Source of the DNA: Arthrobacter sp. CAN_C5
GTDB taxonomy: Bacteria > Actinomycetota > Actinomycetes > Actinomycetales > Micrococcaceae
DNA length: 64,000 nt
Direction: 5' to 3'
NCBI RefSeq assembly: GCF_017875735.1
Contig: NZ_JAGGMZ010000001.1
Coordinates: forward strand, 2,790,001-2,854,000
Numbering within the stretch: position 1 is the first letter of the stretch; every line of letters starts with the position of its first letter. The notes beneath the pieces were generated by a model, which had not been told where the DNA came from, made no database searches, and saw nothing but the letters and a program-made list of their open reading frames with translations. Below, one piece after another: positions 1-6,942 of this stretch. The translations under genes and the position numbers were made by a program.

Positions 1-622
1 CCGCGACGGCGTCGGGTGCCGGTAGCCGGATCTGGTCCCGGGCCTGCGTCACGAGCGACTGGCTGTTCCGGACCAGGGATGCGGCCGTCCCCGCGAGTGC
101 CGCCACCGCGCCGCCCACGCCCACACCCAGGAGGAACCTTCGTCGTGCCACCGGTCCGGGGGTCCCGACGTCGGCCGCCCGGCGGGGCTGCCAGGCCACC
201 AACCGGTCGGTCAGGACGGTGACTAACATGACGCCGAGCACCAGGGCCACCACCGGGGCTGCGAACGCGGCGGTCGAGGACTGCGGCCGCGCAGCGACGG
301 CGGCGATGCCCGCCAGCCCGAAGACCAGCACCAGGGCCGCGCCGCTCCGACGCCACCGGTACTCAAGGATTCCGGCTCCGGCGGCCACCCCCGCAATGAT
401 CACAAACATGGTGATCAGGAAGATCAGTTTGTCGGCCGTGCCGAACGTCTCAATCGCCCAGTCCTTGACGCCGGGCGGCAGCACGTCGATCACCGTTGAG
501 CCGACCGCTGTCACCGGGGAGACCGACGGGCTGACCAGAGCGGCGGTCAGTTCGGCGGCGATCACTGCGATCGCCACCGCAACCAGCCCGGACAGTGCCG
601 CCCACCCGTTGATCCGTCCCAT
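1..622 (-). CDS. Membrane-anchored molybdopterin-dependent oxidoreductase, N-terminal part (truncated by window edge)
   Basis: An open frame runs leftward from an ATG at 622 without a stop to the window edge, giving 207 residues of an incomplete protein. The visible part has about four hydrophobic segments (roughly residues 7-30, 66-86, 94-111 and 118-137). A basic stretch follows with three arginines at 160-162, then FLLG and another hydrophobic run to about 184. In sulfite-oxidase/YedY-like oxidoreductases of actinobacteria such an N-terminal membrane region precedes the molybdopterin domain, which would lie outside the window. The divergent moaA-moaD pair, which makes molybdopterin, supports a Moco enzyme. 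Membrane topology is seen directly; the enzyme class is inferred from the layout and neighbours. Confidence 0.65.
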   Translation of the reverse strand, partial: MGRINGWAALSGLVAVAIAVIAAELTAALVSPSVSPVTAVGSTVIDVLPPGVKDWAIETFGTADKLIFLITMFVIIAGVAAGAGILEYRWRRSGAALVLVFGLAGIAAVAARPQSSTAAFAAPVVALVLGVMLVTVLTDRLVAWQPRRAADVGTPGPVARRRFLLGVGVGGAVAALAGTAASLVRNSQSLVTQARDQIRLPAPDAVA

Positions 623-748
623 ACCGGTGCACCGTCCTGTCTCTTCTATCGTCATTAGCCCAACGTCTGCGACCGCCCTTCAGTTCGCCAGGCGAGAATA
701 AGCCCCCACCGAATAGTGGGCTCAGCTGAAAGGGCGTAATCTCGAAAA
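623..748. other. Divergent intergenic region between oxidoreductase and moaA
   Basis: This 126 bp must carry promoters for both directions. I see no convincing -35/-10 pair and no structured leader resembling a Moco riboswitch. A GAAAGGG run at about 727-734 lies upstream of the moaA start. Confidence 0.4.
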
Positions 749-1828
749 ATGGGAATTGAACTGGGTATGCCGCACATCGGGGTCCAGCGTCCCACGGATG
801 CCGGGCCGGGGCTCATGGACAGTTTTGGTCGCAAGGCCACTGACATGCGCCTGTCGTTGACCGACAAATGCAATCTTCGCTGCACCTATTGCATGCCCGC
901 TGAGGGCCTGGACTGGCTGCAGAAATCGGCGGTTCTCTCCCGGGAGGAGATTGTCCGGCTGGTCCGGATCGGCGTCGACACGCTCGGGGTCCGCGAGCTG
1001 CGCCTGACCGGCGGTGAGCCGCTGGTCCGCGCCGACCTGCTGCAGATCATCAGCGACATCCGCGCCAACCACGCGGATCTTCCCATCTCCATGACCACCA
1101 ACGGGCTGGGACTGGACAAGAAGGCACAGGCGCTCAAGGATGCAGGGTTGAGCAGGATCAATGTGTCGATGGATTCGCTCCACCCCGACACGTTCGCCCA
1201 GCTGACCCGGCGCCCGTTCCTCGACCGGGTGCTGCGCGGCATCGAGGCAGCAGCTGAGGTGGGGCTGGGCCTCGTCAAGATCAACGCTGTGCTGATGCGC
1301 GGCATCAACGACCATGAGGCACCCGACCTGCTCGAGTGGGCCGTCTCCAAGGGCTTCGAGCTGCGCTTCATCGAGCAGATGCCCCTCGACGCCGACCACG
1401 GCTGGACCCGGGACGGCATGATCACCGCCCTGGAAATGCGGACCCTGCTGGAGCAGCAGTTCGTGCTCACCTCCGATCCGCGCAACCGTGACGGCGCCCC
1501 CGCCGAACGCTGGGAGGTGCGGCGGATCGCTGCGCCGGACATCGTCGTCGGAACCGTTGGCATTATCGCCTCCGTCACCGAGCCGTTCTGCGCCGACTGC
1601 CGGCGGACCCGGGTCACCGCCGAGGGGAAGATCATGAGTTGCCTGTTCTCCCGCGAGGAGACCGATCTGCGGGACCTGTTGCGCTCAGACGCCGACGACG
1701 ACGCCATCGCCGCCCGCTGGCAGGACGCCATGTGGGCCAAGCCGAAAGCCCACGGGATGGGCCATGTGGGACTCGGCTCGGAGGACTTCGTCCAGCCGGA
1801 CCGCAGCATGAGCGCGATAGGCGGCTAG
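749..1828 (+). CDS. moaA: GTP 3',8-cyclase MoaA
   Basis: MoaA is a radical-SAM enzyme that starts molybdenum cofactor synthesis by converting GTP to 3',8-cyclo-GTP, which MoaC then turns into cyclic pyranopterin monophosphate. The 359-residue protein has the radical SAM motif with Cys41, Cys45 and Cys48 (CNLRCTYC), the LTGGEPLVR segment at 87-94, and the second [4Fe-4S] cluster cysteines 281, 284 and 298. It ends in the Gly-Gly tail typical of MoaA. Length is normal for the family. The next gene, moaD, starts on the base after the stop codon, so the two are one transcription unit. moaC, moaE and moeA are not in the window. Confidence 0.96.
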   Translation: MGIELGMPHIGVQRPTDAGPGLMDSFGRKATDMRLSLTDKCNLRCTYCMPAEGLDWLQKSAVLSREEIVRLVRIGVDTLGVRELRLTGGEPLVRADLLQIISDIRANHADLPISMTTNGLGLDKKAQALKDAGLSRINVSMDSLHPDTFAQLTRRPFLDRVLRGIEAAAEVGLGLVKINAVLMRGINDHEAPDLLEWAVSKGFELRFIEQMPLDADHGWTRDGMITALEMRTLLEQQFVLTSDPRNRDGAPAERWEVRRIAAPDIVVGTVGIIASVTEPFCADCRRTRVTAEGKIMSCLFSREETDLRDLLRSDADDDAIAARWQDAMWAKPKAHGMGHVGLGSEDFVQPDRSMSAIGG

Positions 1829-2092
1829 ATGCTGGTTCGATATTTCGGCGCCGCGCAAGCCGCAGCCGGTGTTGCAGAAGAGCGCCTCGACCTCGCAGCA
1901 GGGTCGCTCGACACGGTGCTCGAGCGCATCACCGCCCGGTACCCGCAGCCGGTTCGGGCTGGCGGGCCGGCGATGCCCGAAGTTCTCGCCCGGAGCAGCT
2001 TCCTCCTGAATGAGGTGGCCCTCCGGGACCGCGGTCGGGTGCTGACCGCCGACGACGTCCTGGACATCCTGCCGCCCTTCGCCGGCGGGTAG
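1829..2092 (+). CDS. moaD: Molybdopterin synthase sulfur carrier subunit MoaD
   Basis: MoaD is a ubiquitin-fold protein that carries sulfur as a C-terminal thiocarboxylate and donates it to cyclic pyranopterin monophosphate in the MoaD-MoaE synthase. The 87-residue product ends in PPFAGG, with the essential Gly-Gly terminus, and its length fits the MoaD/ThiS family. The ATG follows the moaA stop directly, so it is probably translationally coupled. MoaE is not nearby and must be encoded elsewhere. The ThiS alternative is less likely because of the moaA neighbour. Confidence 0.9.
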   Translation: MLVRYFGAAQAAAGVAEERLDLAAGSLDTVLERITARYPQPVRAGGPAMPEVLARSSFLLNEVALRDRGRVLTADDVLDILPPFAGG

Positions 2093-2123
2093 CCTCAGCC
2101 CGTCTCCACCCCCGGACCACGCG

Positions 2124-3302
2124 CTAGACGCGCTCCAACAGCATCGCCGTGCCCTGGCCGACCCCCACGCACATGGTCGCGAGCCCCCGGTCCGCCTGCT
2201 CGCGTTCCATCCGTCCGAGCAGGGTGATAGCGATCCGTGCACCCGATGAACCCAGCGCATGCCCGAGGGCGATGGCGCCGCCGTCGCTGTTCACAATCCC
2301 CGGGTCGAGACCCAGCCTGCGGATGCAGGCCAACGACTGGGTGGCGAACGCCTCATTGAGCTCCACCGCACCGATGTCGTCGATCCCCCAGCCGGCCCGG
2401 GAAAGCACCTTCTCCGTCGCGGGTACCGGACCGATGCCCATGATTTCCGGCGGCACTCCCGCTGATGCGCCGTCCACGACGCGTGCCCGGGGAACCAGAC
2501 CGAACCGCTTCACCGCGCTCTCGCTGGCGACGACGATGGCGGACGCCCCGTCGTTGAGTGAGCTCGCGTTTCCTGCCGTGACGATCCCGCCCGGCCGCAC
2601 GACCGAACGAAGCGAGGCCAAAGTTTCCAGCGATGTACCTGGCCGGGGACCCTCGTCCTGGTCGACAACGCCGGTCTTCGTTTCAACGGGCAGAAGCTCC
2701 TGGGTGAACCGCCCCGCAGCAATGGCCGCCAGGGCATTCTGATGGGATTTCACCGCGAACGCATCAGCATCTTCCCGGGTGATGCCATCCAGCGACGCCA
2801 CTTCTTCAGCGGTTTCCGGCATCGACAGCTTTTGCTGGTCGCTGAAGCGCGGGTTGGTGAATCGCCAACCCAGGGAGGTGTCAGCAATTTCGCCGGGCCG
2901 GGCGAAGGCCTTCACTGGTTTTTCCATCACCCACGGTGCGCGGGTCATGGACTCCACCCCGCCTGCAATGACCACATCAGCGGCACCGGACTTGATCATC
3001 TGGGAGGCGATCAAAATGGCGCTCAGCCCTGACGCGCACAGCCGGTTGACGGTCAGGCCGGGAACCGTGTCCGGCAACCCGGCCAGTAGCGTTGCCATCC
3101 GCGCCACGTTCCGGTTGTCTTCGCCGGACTGGTTGACGCAGCCCAGAATCACTTCGTCGACGGCCTGCGGGTCCACGCCCGCACGTTGCAGGGACTCCCG
3201 GACCACCAAAGCCGCAAGGTCATCCGGTCGCACCGATGACAGGGCGCCACCATAACGGCCGACAGGAGTTCTCACTCCTCCGACAAGAAAAGCTTCATTC
3301 AT
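2124..3302 (-). CDS. Acetyl-CoA C-acyltransferase (thiolase)
   Basis: This is a degradative-type thiolase that would cleave a 3-oxoacyl-CoA, here probably acetoacetyl-CoA, into acetyl-CoA units. The 392-residue protein contains the acyl-accepting Cys89 in NRLCASGL, the His348 motif GGAIALGHALG, and the second catalytic Cys378 in MCVGVGQG. It is the last gene of a leftward unit with the GCDH-like dehydrogenase (40 bp away) and the CaiB-type transferase. An AGGGAC ribosome-binding site precedes the ATG. Substrate chain length cannot be read from the sequence. In this context it would be the final step of the island's pathway. Confidence 0.9.
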   Translation of the reverse strand: MNEAFLVGGVRTPVGRYGGALSSVRPDDLAALVVRESLQRAGVDPQAVDEVILGCVNQSGEDNRNVARMATLLAGLPDTVPGLTVNRLCASGLSAILIASQMIKSGAADVVIAGGVESMTRAPWVMEKPVKAFARPGEIADTSLGWRFTNPRFSDQQKLSMPETAEEVASLDGITREDADAFAVKSHQNALAAIAAGRFTQELLPVETKTGVVDQDEGPRPGTSLETLASLRSVVRPGGIVTAGNASSLNDGASAIVVASESAVKRFGLVPRARVVDGASAGVPPEIMGIGPVPATEKVLSRAGWGIDDIGAVELNEAFATQSLACIRRLGLDPGIVNSDGGAIALGHALGSSGARIAITLLGRMEREQADRGLATMCVGVGQGTAMLLERV

Positions 3303-3342
3303 TGGGTGTCCCTTGGTTGAGGTGTTGGCTGGATGGGCGGGG

Positions 3343-4548
3343 TCAGGCGAACGCGGAGATGCCGGTGATGTCGCGCCCGATCAGCAGCGACTGGATGGAG
3401 TCGGTCCCCTCGTAGGTGTGCACCACCTCCATGTCGGTCATGTGGCGGGCCACATGGTTTTCCAGCAGCAACCCATTCCCACCCAGAATGTCCCGGGCCT
3501 GCAGACAGATCCAGCGAGCCTTCTGGGCGGTATGCATCTTCGCGAGTGAGGCCATGGGGCTGGTCATTTTTCCCTGATCCGCGAGGGTGGCAAGGCGGAA
3601 ACAGATCAACTGCATCGCTGTCAGCTCGGAGAGCATGTTGGCGAGCTTGTTCTGCACCAGCTGGAAGCCCGCGATCGGCTTGCCGAACTGCACCCGCTGC
3701 GTGGCATAAGAAACCGCAGCTTCGTAGGCAGCAATGCCGTGGCCCACGGCTTCCCAGGATGCCCCGCTGCGGGTTGCCGTCAGTACCCGGGTCACGTCCC
3801 TGAAGGAGTGAGCCTCGGCGAGCTTGTTCTCGGCCGGGATGCGGACGTTGTCGATCATCACATCGGGCTGCCAGATGGCCCGCTTGCCGATTTTTCCGGT
3901 GATGAGTTCGGTGGTGTATCCATCCGGGTAGGTGCCGTCGTCATTCTTTTCCAGAATGAAGCCATTGACCTTGTTGTCTGCTTCATCGCGCGCCCAGATG
4001 ATGACGACGTCGGCGATGTTGGCGTTCCCGATCCACCGCTTGCGGCCGTTCAGGACGTAGTGCTCACCTTCCCGTCGGGCTGTGGTTTCAAGCGCCACCG
4101 AGTCCGACCCATGGTCCGGCTCAGTCAGGCCAAACGCGCCAATCTTGTCCAGCGTTGCCATGCCGGGCAGCCACCGCTGCTTCTGTTCCTCGTTGCCGAG
4201 CATGTTGATGGTGCCCATCGACAGCCCCGACTGCACTCCGATGAACGTATTGAGGCTGCCGTCACCGCGCGACATCTCAACGGAAACCATTCCCGCGGCC
4301 AGCCTGCTCAGCCCGGGGCAACCGTAGCCCTCGATGGTGGAACCAACGATTCCGAGCTGGGCAATGCCGGGGACCAGTTCAAAGGGAAACTGCGCAGCTT
4401 CCCAGTAGTCGTTGATCACCGGAAGCACCGATGTATCGACGAAGCCGCGGACTTTCTTCCGGATCAGCACCTCCTCCTCGGACAGGAGCTCATCAAGAAG
4501 GTAGTAGTCAACGTTCACGGGATCAGCGCTCTGGGCGGTAGTGCTCAT
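3343..4548 (-). CDS. Acyl-CoA dehydrogenase, GCDH-like fold but lacking the dicarboxylate-binding residues
   Basis: This is an FAD-dependent acyl-CoA dehydrogenase of 401 residues, closest in pattern to glutaryl-CoA dehydrogenase. It carries the GLTEP FAD/substrate motif, the ARDILGGNG segment, and a catalytic Glu380 in YEGTDSIQ. At the position where human glutaryl-CoA dehydrogenase has Arg94 and Ser98, which bind the glutaryl carboxylate, this protein has Asn100 and Gly104. The paralogue at 10352-11569 keeps Arg and Ser there. I therefore expect a non-dicarboxylic acyl-CoA substrate, though that is inference. It sits between the thiolase and the CaiB-type gene. GAGGACC is the ribosome-binding site. 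Confidence 0.85.
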   Translation of the reverse strand: MSTTAQSADPVNVDYYLLDELLSEEEVLIRKKVRGFVDTSVLPVINDYWEAAQFPFELVPGIAQLGIVGSTIEGYGCPGLSRLAAGMVSVEMSRGDGSLNTFIGVQSGLSMGTINMLGNEEQKQRWLPGMATLDKIGAFGLTEPDHGSDSVALETTARREGEHYVLNGRKRWIGNANIADVVIIWARDEADNKVNGFILEKNDDGTYPDGYTTELITGKIGKRAIWQPDVMIDNVRIPAENKLAEAHSFRDVTRVLTATRSGASWEAVGHGIAAYEAAVSYATQRVQFGKPIAGFQLVQNKLANMLSELTAMQLICFRLATLADQGKMTSPMASLAKMHTAQKARWICLQARDILGGNGLLLENHVARHMTDMEVVHTYEGTDSIQSLLIGRDITGISAFA

Positions 4549-4584
4549 GGGGTCCTCATCTGTCGTCGTCGGGTCTGGGAAAGT

Positions 4585-5787
4585 TCAGCGGGCTGCGGTG
4601 AGCTGCTGGGCAAGCCAGCCGCGCACCAGGTCCGAGCTGGAGCCCAGCATCGGCGGAGCCAAATCGTAGGTGGCAGGCGTCCGGGAGAAACTCACCGGGT
4701 GTCGAACGGTCGGAATCTGTCGTTCGTTCTCGCCCGGGAGTACCACTGGATCAAGGCCCAACCTGTCGGCAAGGTCCACCCCGCCCTTCACATCCTGGAT
4801 GGGCGCACAGGGCAACCCCGCACCGGAAAGGAGGGGGAACCATTCCTCGGCCGAGCGGGCTGCCAGCTGCACTTCGAGGAGGATGCGCAGCTCCGACCGG
4901 TGAGCGTTGCGTTGCTCCGCGGAGGAGAACCGTTGGTCCTGCGCCAGTTCGGGTACCTCAAGCACGGCGCAGAGCCGCGCAAACTGGCCGTTGTTGGCTG
5001 CGGCGATGACCAGCCGGCCGTCACCGGTCAGCATCGGCTCGTAGGGGTAGAGGCTGGGGTGTTCGTTACCCATCCGGGTGGGAATGACACCGCCAGTGAC
5101 ATAGGCCGCGGATTGGTTGACCATCCCCGACAGGGCTGAGGACAGCAGATTCAGCTCCACACGCTGCCCTTCCCCGGTGGTGGTGCGGTGATGGAGCGCT
5201 CCAAGAATTCCCGTGCTGGCGTGCAAGCCAGTGATGACGTCGAACATTGCCAACCCGGCACGGTACGGTTCCGTCTCCTGGCCGCCGGTGAGGCTCATCA
5301 TCCCGGAGGCCGCCTGCACCAGGAGGTCATAACCGGGGAGCGCGGCGCCCGCACCGGTTCCGAAGCCCGTGATCGAGGCGTAGATGACCGTGGGATTGAG
5401 ATCGGCAATCGCGGCGTAGTCGAGACCGTAGCGCTCCAGTCCATGGGGCTTGAAGTTCTCGACGACTATGTCGGCCCGGGCGGCCAGCTGCTGTGCGAGG
5501 GCAAGGTCCGAGGGCTCGTTGAAGTCCAGGGTGATCGAGTGTTTGTTCCGGTTGACGGAGAGGAAGAACGTGCTCTCCTCGTCGCGTACCGGCGGCTTCC
5601 AGGTCCGGGCATCGTCCCCGTCCGGAGACTCGACCTTGATCACTGTGGCGCCCATATCGGCGAGCAGCATCGTGCAGTACGGACCCGCCAGCACCCTGCT
5701 GAAATCCGCAACGACCACTCCGCTCAGCGGACCACTCCCGGTGCGTCCAAAGATTTCGTTCAGCGTGTCCGCTGCAGCTTCCGCCAT
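4585..5787 (-). CDS. CaiB/BaiF family (family III) CoA-transferase
   Basis: Family III CoA-transferases move CoA between acyl-CoA and free acids through an aspartyl mixed anhydride. The 400-residue product has the N-terminal motif ADFSRVLAGPYCTMLLADMGA (about 27-47), the KVESPDGDD segment and VNRNKHSITLD, all typical. Asp183 in FDVITG aligns with the catalytic aspartate. I chose the ATG at 5787 because GGAGG lies six to seven bases upstream; the frame stays open further upstream but has no such site. Next to a glutaryl-CoA dehydrogenase-like pair, a succinyl-CoA:glutarate CoA-transferase role (the SUGCT relatives are of this family) is attractive, but the substrate is not proven by sequence. 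Confidence 0.87.
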   Translation of the reverse strand: MAEAAADTLNEIFGRTGSGPLSGVVVADFSRVLAGPYCTMLLADMGATVIKVESPDGDDARTWKPPVRDEESTFFLSVNRNKHSITLDFNEPSDLALAQQLAARADIVVENFKPHGLERYGLDYAAIADLNPTVIYASITGFGTGAGAALPGYDLLVQAASGMMSLTGGQETEPYRAGLAMFDVITGLHASTGILGALHHRTTTGEGQRVELNLLSSALSGMVNQSAAYVTGGVIPTRMGNEHPSLYPYEPMLTGDGRLVIAAANNGQFARLCAVLEVPELAQDQRFSSAEQRNAHRSELRILLEVQLAARSAEEWFPLLSGAGLPCAPIQDVKGGVDLADRLGLDPVVLPGENERQIPTVRHPVSFSRTPATYDLAPPMLGSSSDLVRGWLAQQLTAAR

Positions 5788-5805
5788 AGTTGATCCTCCA
5801 TCACA

Positions 5806-5821
5806 TGTGTCGTATGTCACC
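5806..5821. promoter_or_regulatory. Weak Crp/GlxR-like palindrome upstream of the CaiB-type gene
   Basis: TGTGT-N6-TCACC matches the TGTGA-N6-TCACA consensus at eight of ten positions and begins 19 bp upstream of the CoA-transferase start. It overlaps a separate CACATGTG palindrome. That is weak alone, but it gains weight from three better matches upstream of other acid-catabolism units in this window. Confidence 0.4.
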
Positions 5822-5928
5822 ACCCTCGCAGAGGCCCAAGCTCGCGTCCAATACAAATTGTGTCGACTATTTTTACGATTTCAGGAATAATCTCTTGACA
5901 CTCTTCCCCATACTTCACACCGATAGCT

Positions 5929-5962
5929 CAATGATTGATAGCTTTTTCAGCCCCAATCATTG
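5929..5962. promoter_or_regulatory. Inverted repeat CAATGATTG / CAATCATTG, candidate LysR operator
   Basis: CAATGATTG (5929-5937) and its exact reverse complement CAATCATTG (5954-5962) flank a 16-bp spacer in the divergent region between the CaiB gene and the lysR gene. The first arm lies inside the shorter palindrome TCAATGATTGA. The 8-mer TCAATGAT recurs at 10266-10273 in the other divergent region of the island. Autoregulation by the adjacent LysR protein is the obvious hypothesis. Confidence 0.45.
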
Positions 5963-5989
5963 ACTCGTGGTAGCAACGCCGACAATAAT
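5960..5989 (+). promoter_or_regulatory. Candidate promoter for lysR, near-leaderless
   Basis: TTGACT (5960-5965) is followed after 18 bp by AATAAT (5984-5989), only eight bases before the lysR ATG at 5998. No clear Shine-Dalgarno precedes that ATG. A transcript starting at or within a few bases of the ATG would be leaderless, as is common in actinobacteria. The -35 overlaps the right arm of the inverted repeat, consistent with autorepression. Confidence 0.5.
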
Positions 5990-5997
5990 TCAGGGTT

Positions 5998-6906
5998 ATG
6001 GAAATACAGCAAGTCCGCGCCTTCCTCGCCGTCGCCCAGGAACTGCACTTCGGCCGTGCCGCGGAACGTCTGCACATCGCCCAGCCACCACTGAGCCGCA
6101 CCATCAAGAATCTTGAACGCGAGCTGGGTGCAACCCTTTTTGAGCGCAGCACCCGAAGCGTGAAACTCACGACTGCGGGCCAGGCGCTGCTGGCCCCGGC
6201 AGAGGAGATCATGTCAGCCTGTCGCAGGGCGCGATCGGCAGTGACTTCGGCAGGCAAGGGTGAGACCGGGAGGGTCCGGGTGGCTTTCGCGGGTGTGTCC
6301 TCCCACGTCATGGTGGGCAAGCTGGCCAAGCTGGTCAGGCAGACCCACCCCGGAATCGACATTGAGCTATACAGCTCCTACTACGCCGTCCCTGCCTTGA
6401 ATGAGGTCATTGCGGGCACCATGGACATCGGCCTGGGCCGGTGGAGCTTCCTACCCTCGGGGATCGAATCGCGGACCGTGGCCCGGGAGACTCTGGTGAT
6501 TGCGCTGCCGTCAAACCATAGGCTGGCTCACCGGACGTCGGTCCGGATGACAGATTTTGCCACCGAGGATTTTGTTGCCTTGCCGCCGGACCCGGGGGCA
6601 GTCCTCAGGGAACATCTCGATCGGCTTTCCCACGGTGCTGGCTTTGTGCCCTCGATCGTGCAGGCTGCACCCGATACGTCCACGCTGCTGTCGTTGGTCG
6701 CCGCAGACATCGGCTGCGCCCTTACTGTGTCCTCTGTCCCGGACAACGTGTCCTACCCGGGGGTGGTGTTTGTCCCCCTTGAGGATCCGGCCGAACCCAT
6801 CCTGCTGCGTCTGATCTGGCGCAGCGATGACAGCAGTCCAGCGCTGCGCGAGGTCCTGCGCCTTTCAGAGGCCCTGATGCCTTCGCCGGAGCCGTCCCCG
6901 GCCTGA
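5998..6906 (+). CDS. LysR family transcriptional regulator
   Basis: The 302-residue protein has the standard N-terminal winged helix-turn-helix (about 1-60, with HFGRAAERLHIAQPPLSRTI). A periplasmic-binding-protein-like effector domain follows from about residue 90 to the end. LysR regulators usually bind a T-N11-A dyad and sense a pathway metabolite. The gene lies divergent to the CaiB operon and convergent with the TRAP transporter operon, in the middle of the island, so it is the likely specific regulator. The inducer is unknown and may be the imported acid or its CoA ester. Its promoter appears almost leaderless. Confidence 0.93.
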   Translation: MEIQQVRAFLAVAQELHFGRAAERLHIAQPPLSRTIKNLERELGATLFERSTRSVKLTTAGQALLAPAEEIMSACRRARSAVTSAGKGETGRVRVAFAGVSSHVMVGKLAKLVRQTHPGIDIELYSSYYAVPALNEVIAGTMDIGLGRWSFLPSGIESRTVARETLVIALPSNHRLAHRTSVRMTDFATEDFVALPPDPGAVLREHLDRLSHGAGFVPSIVQAAPDTSTLLSLVAADIGCALTVSSVPDNVSYPGVVFVPLEDPAEPILLRLIWRSDDSSPALREVLRLSEALMPSPEPSPA

Positions 6907-6928
6907 GCGGGCCGAATCCCGCCCAGGC
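6901..6928. terminator. Hairpin between convergent lysR and TRAP permease
   Basis: GCCTG-a-GCGGG pairs with CCCGC-c-CAGGC around a six-base loop, giving ten of eleven paired positions. It overlaps the lysR stop codon. There is no strong T-run on either side, so it may act in both directions but with uncertain strength. Confidence 0.5.
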
Positions 6929-6942
6929 CGCACCTCCAGTGT

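Noticed and set aside
3739-5139. 466-codon plus-strand frame opposite the acyl-CoA dehydrogenase and CoA-transferase genes
   Set aside because: It crosses the gap between two clear minus-strand genes and has no recognisable domain; it is a codon-bias artefact.
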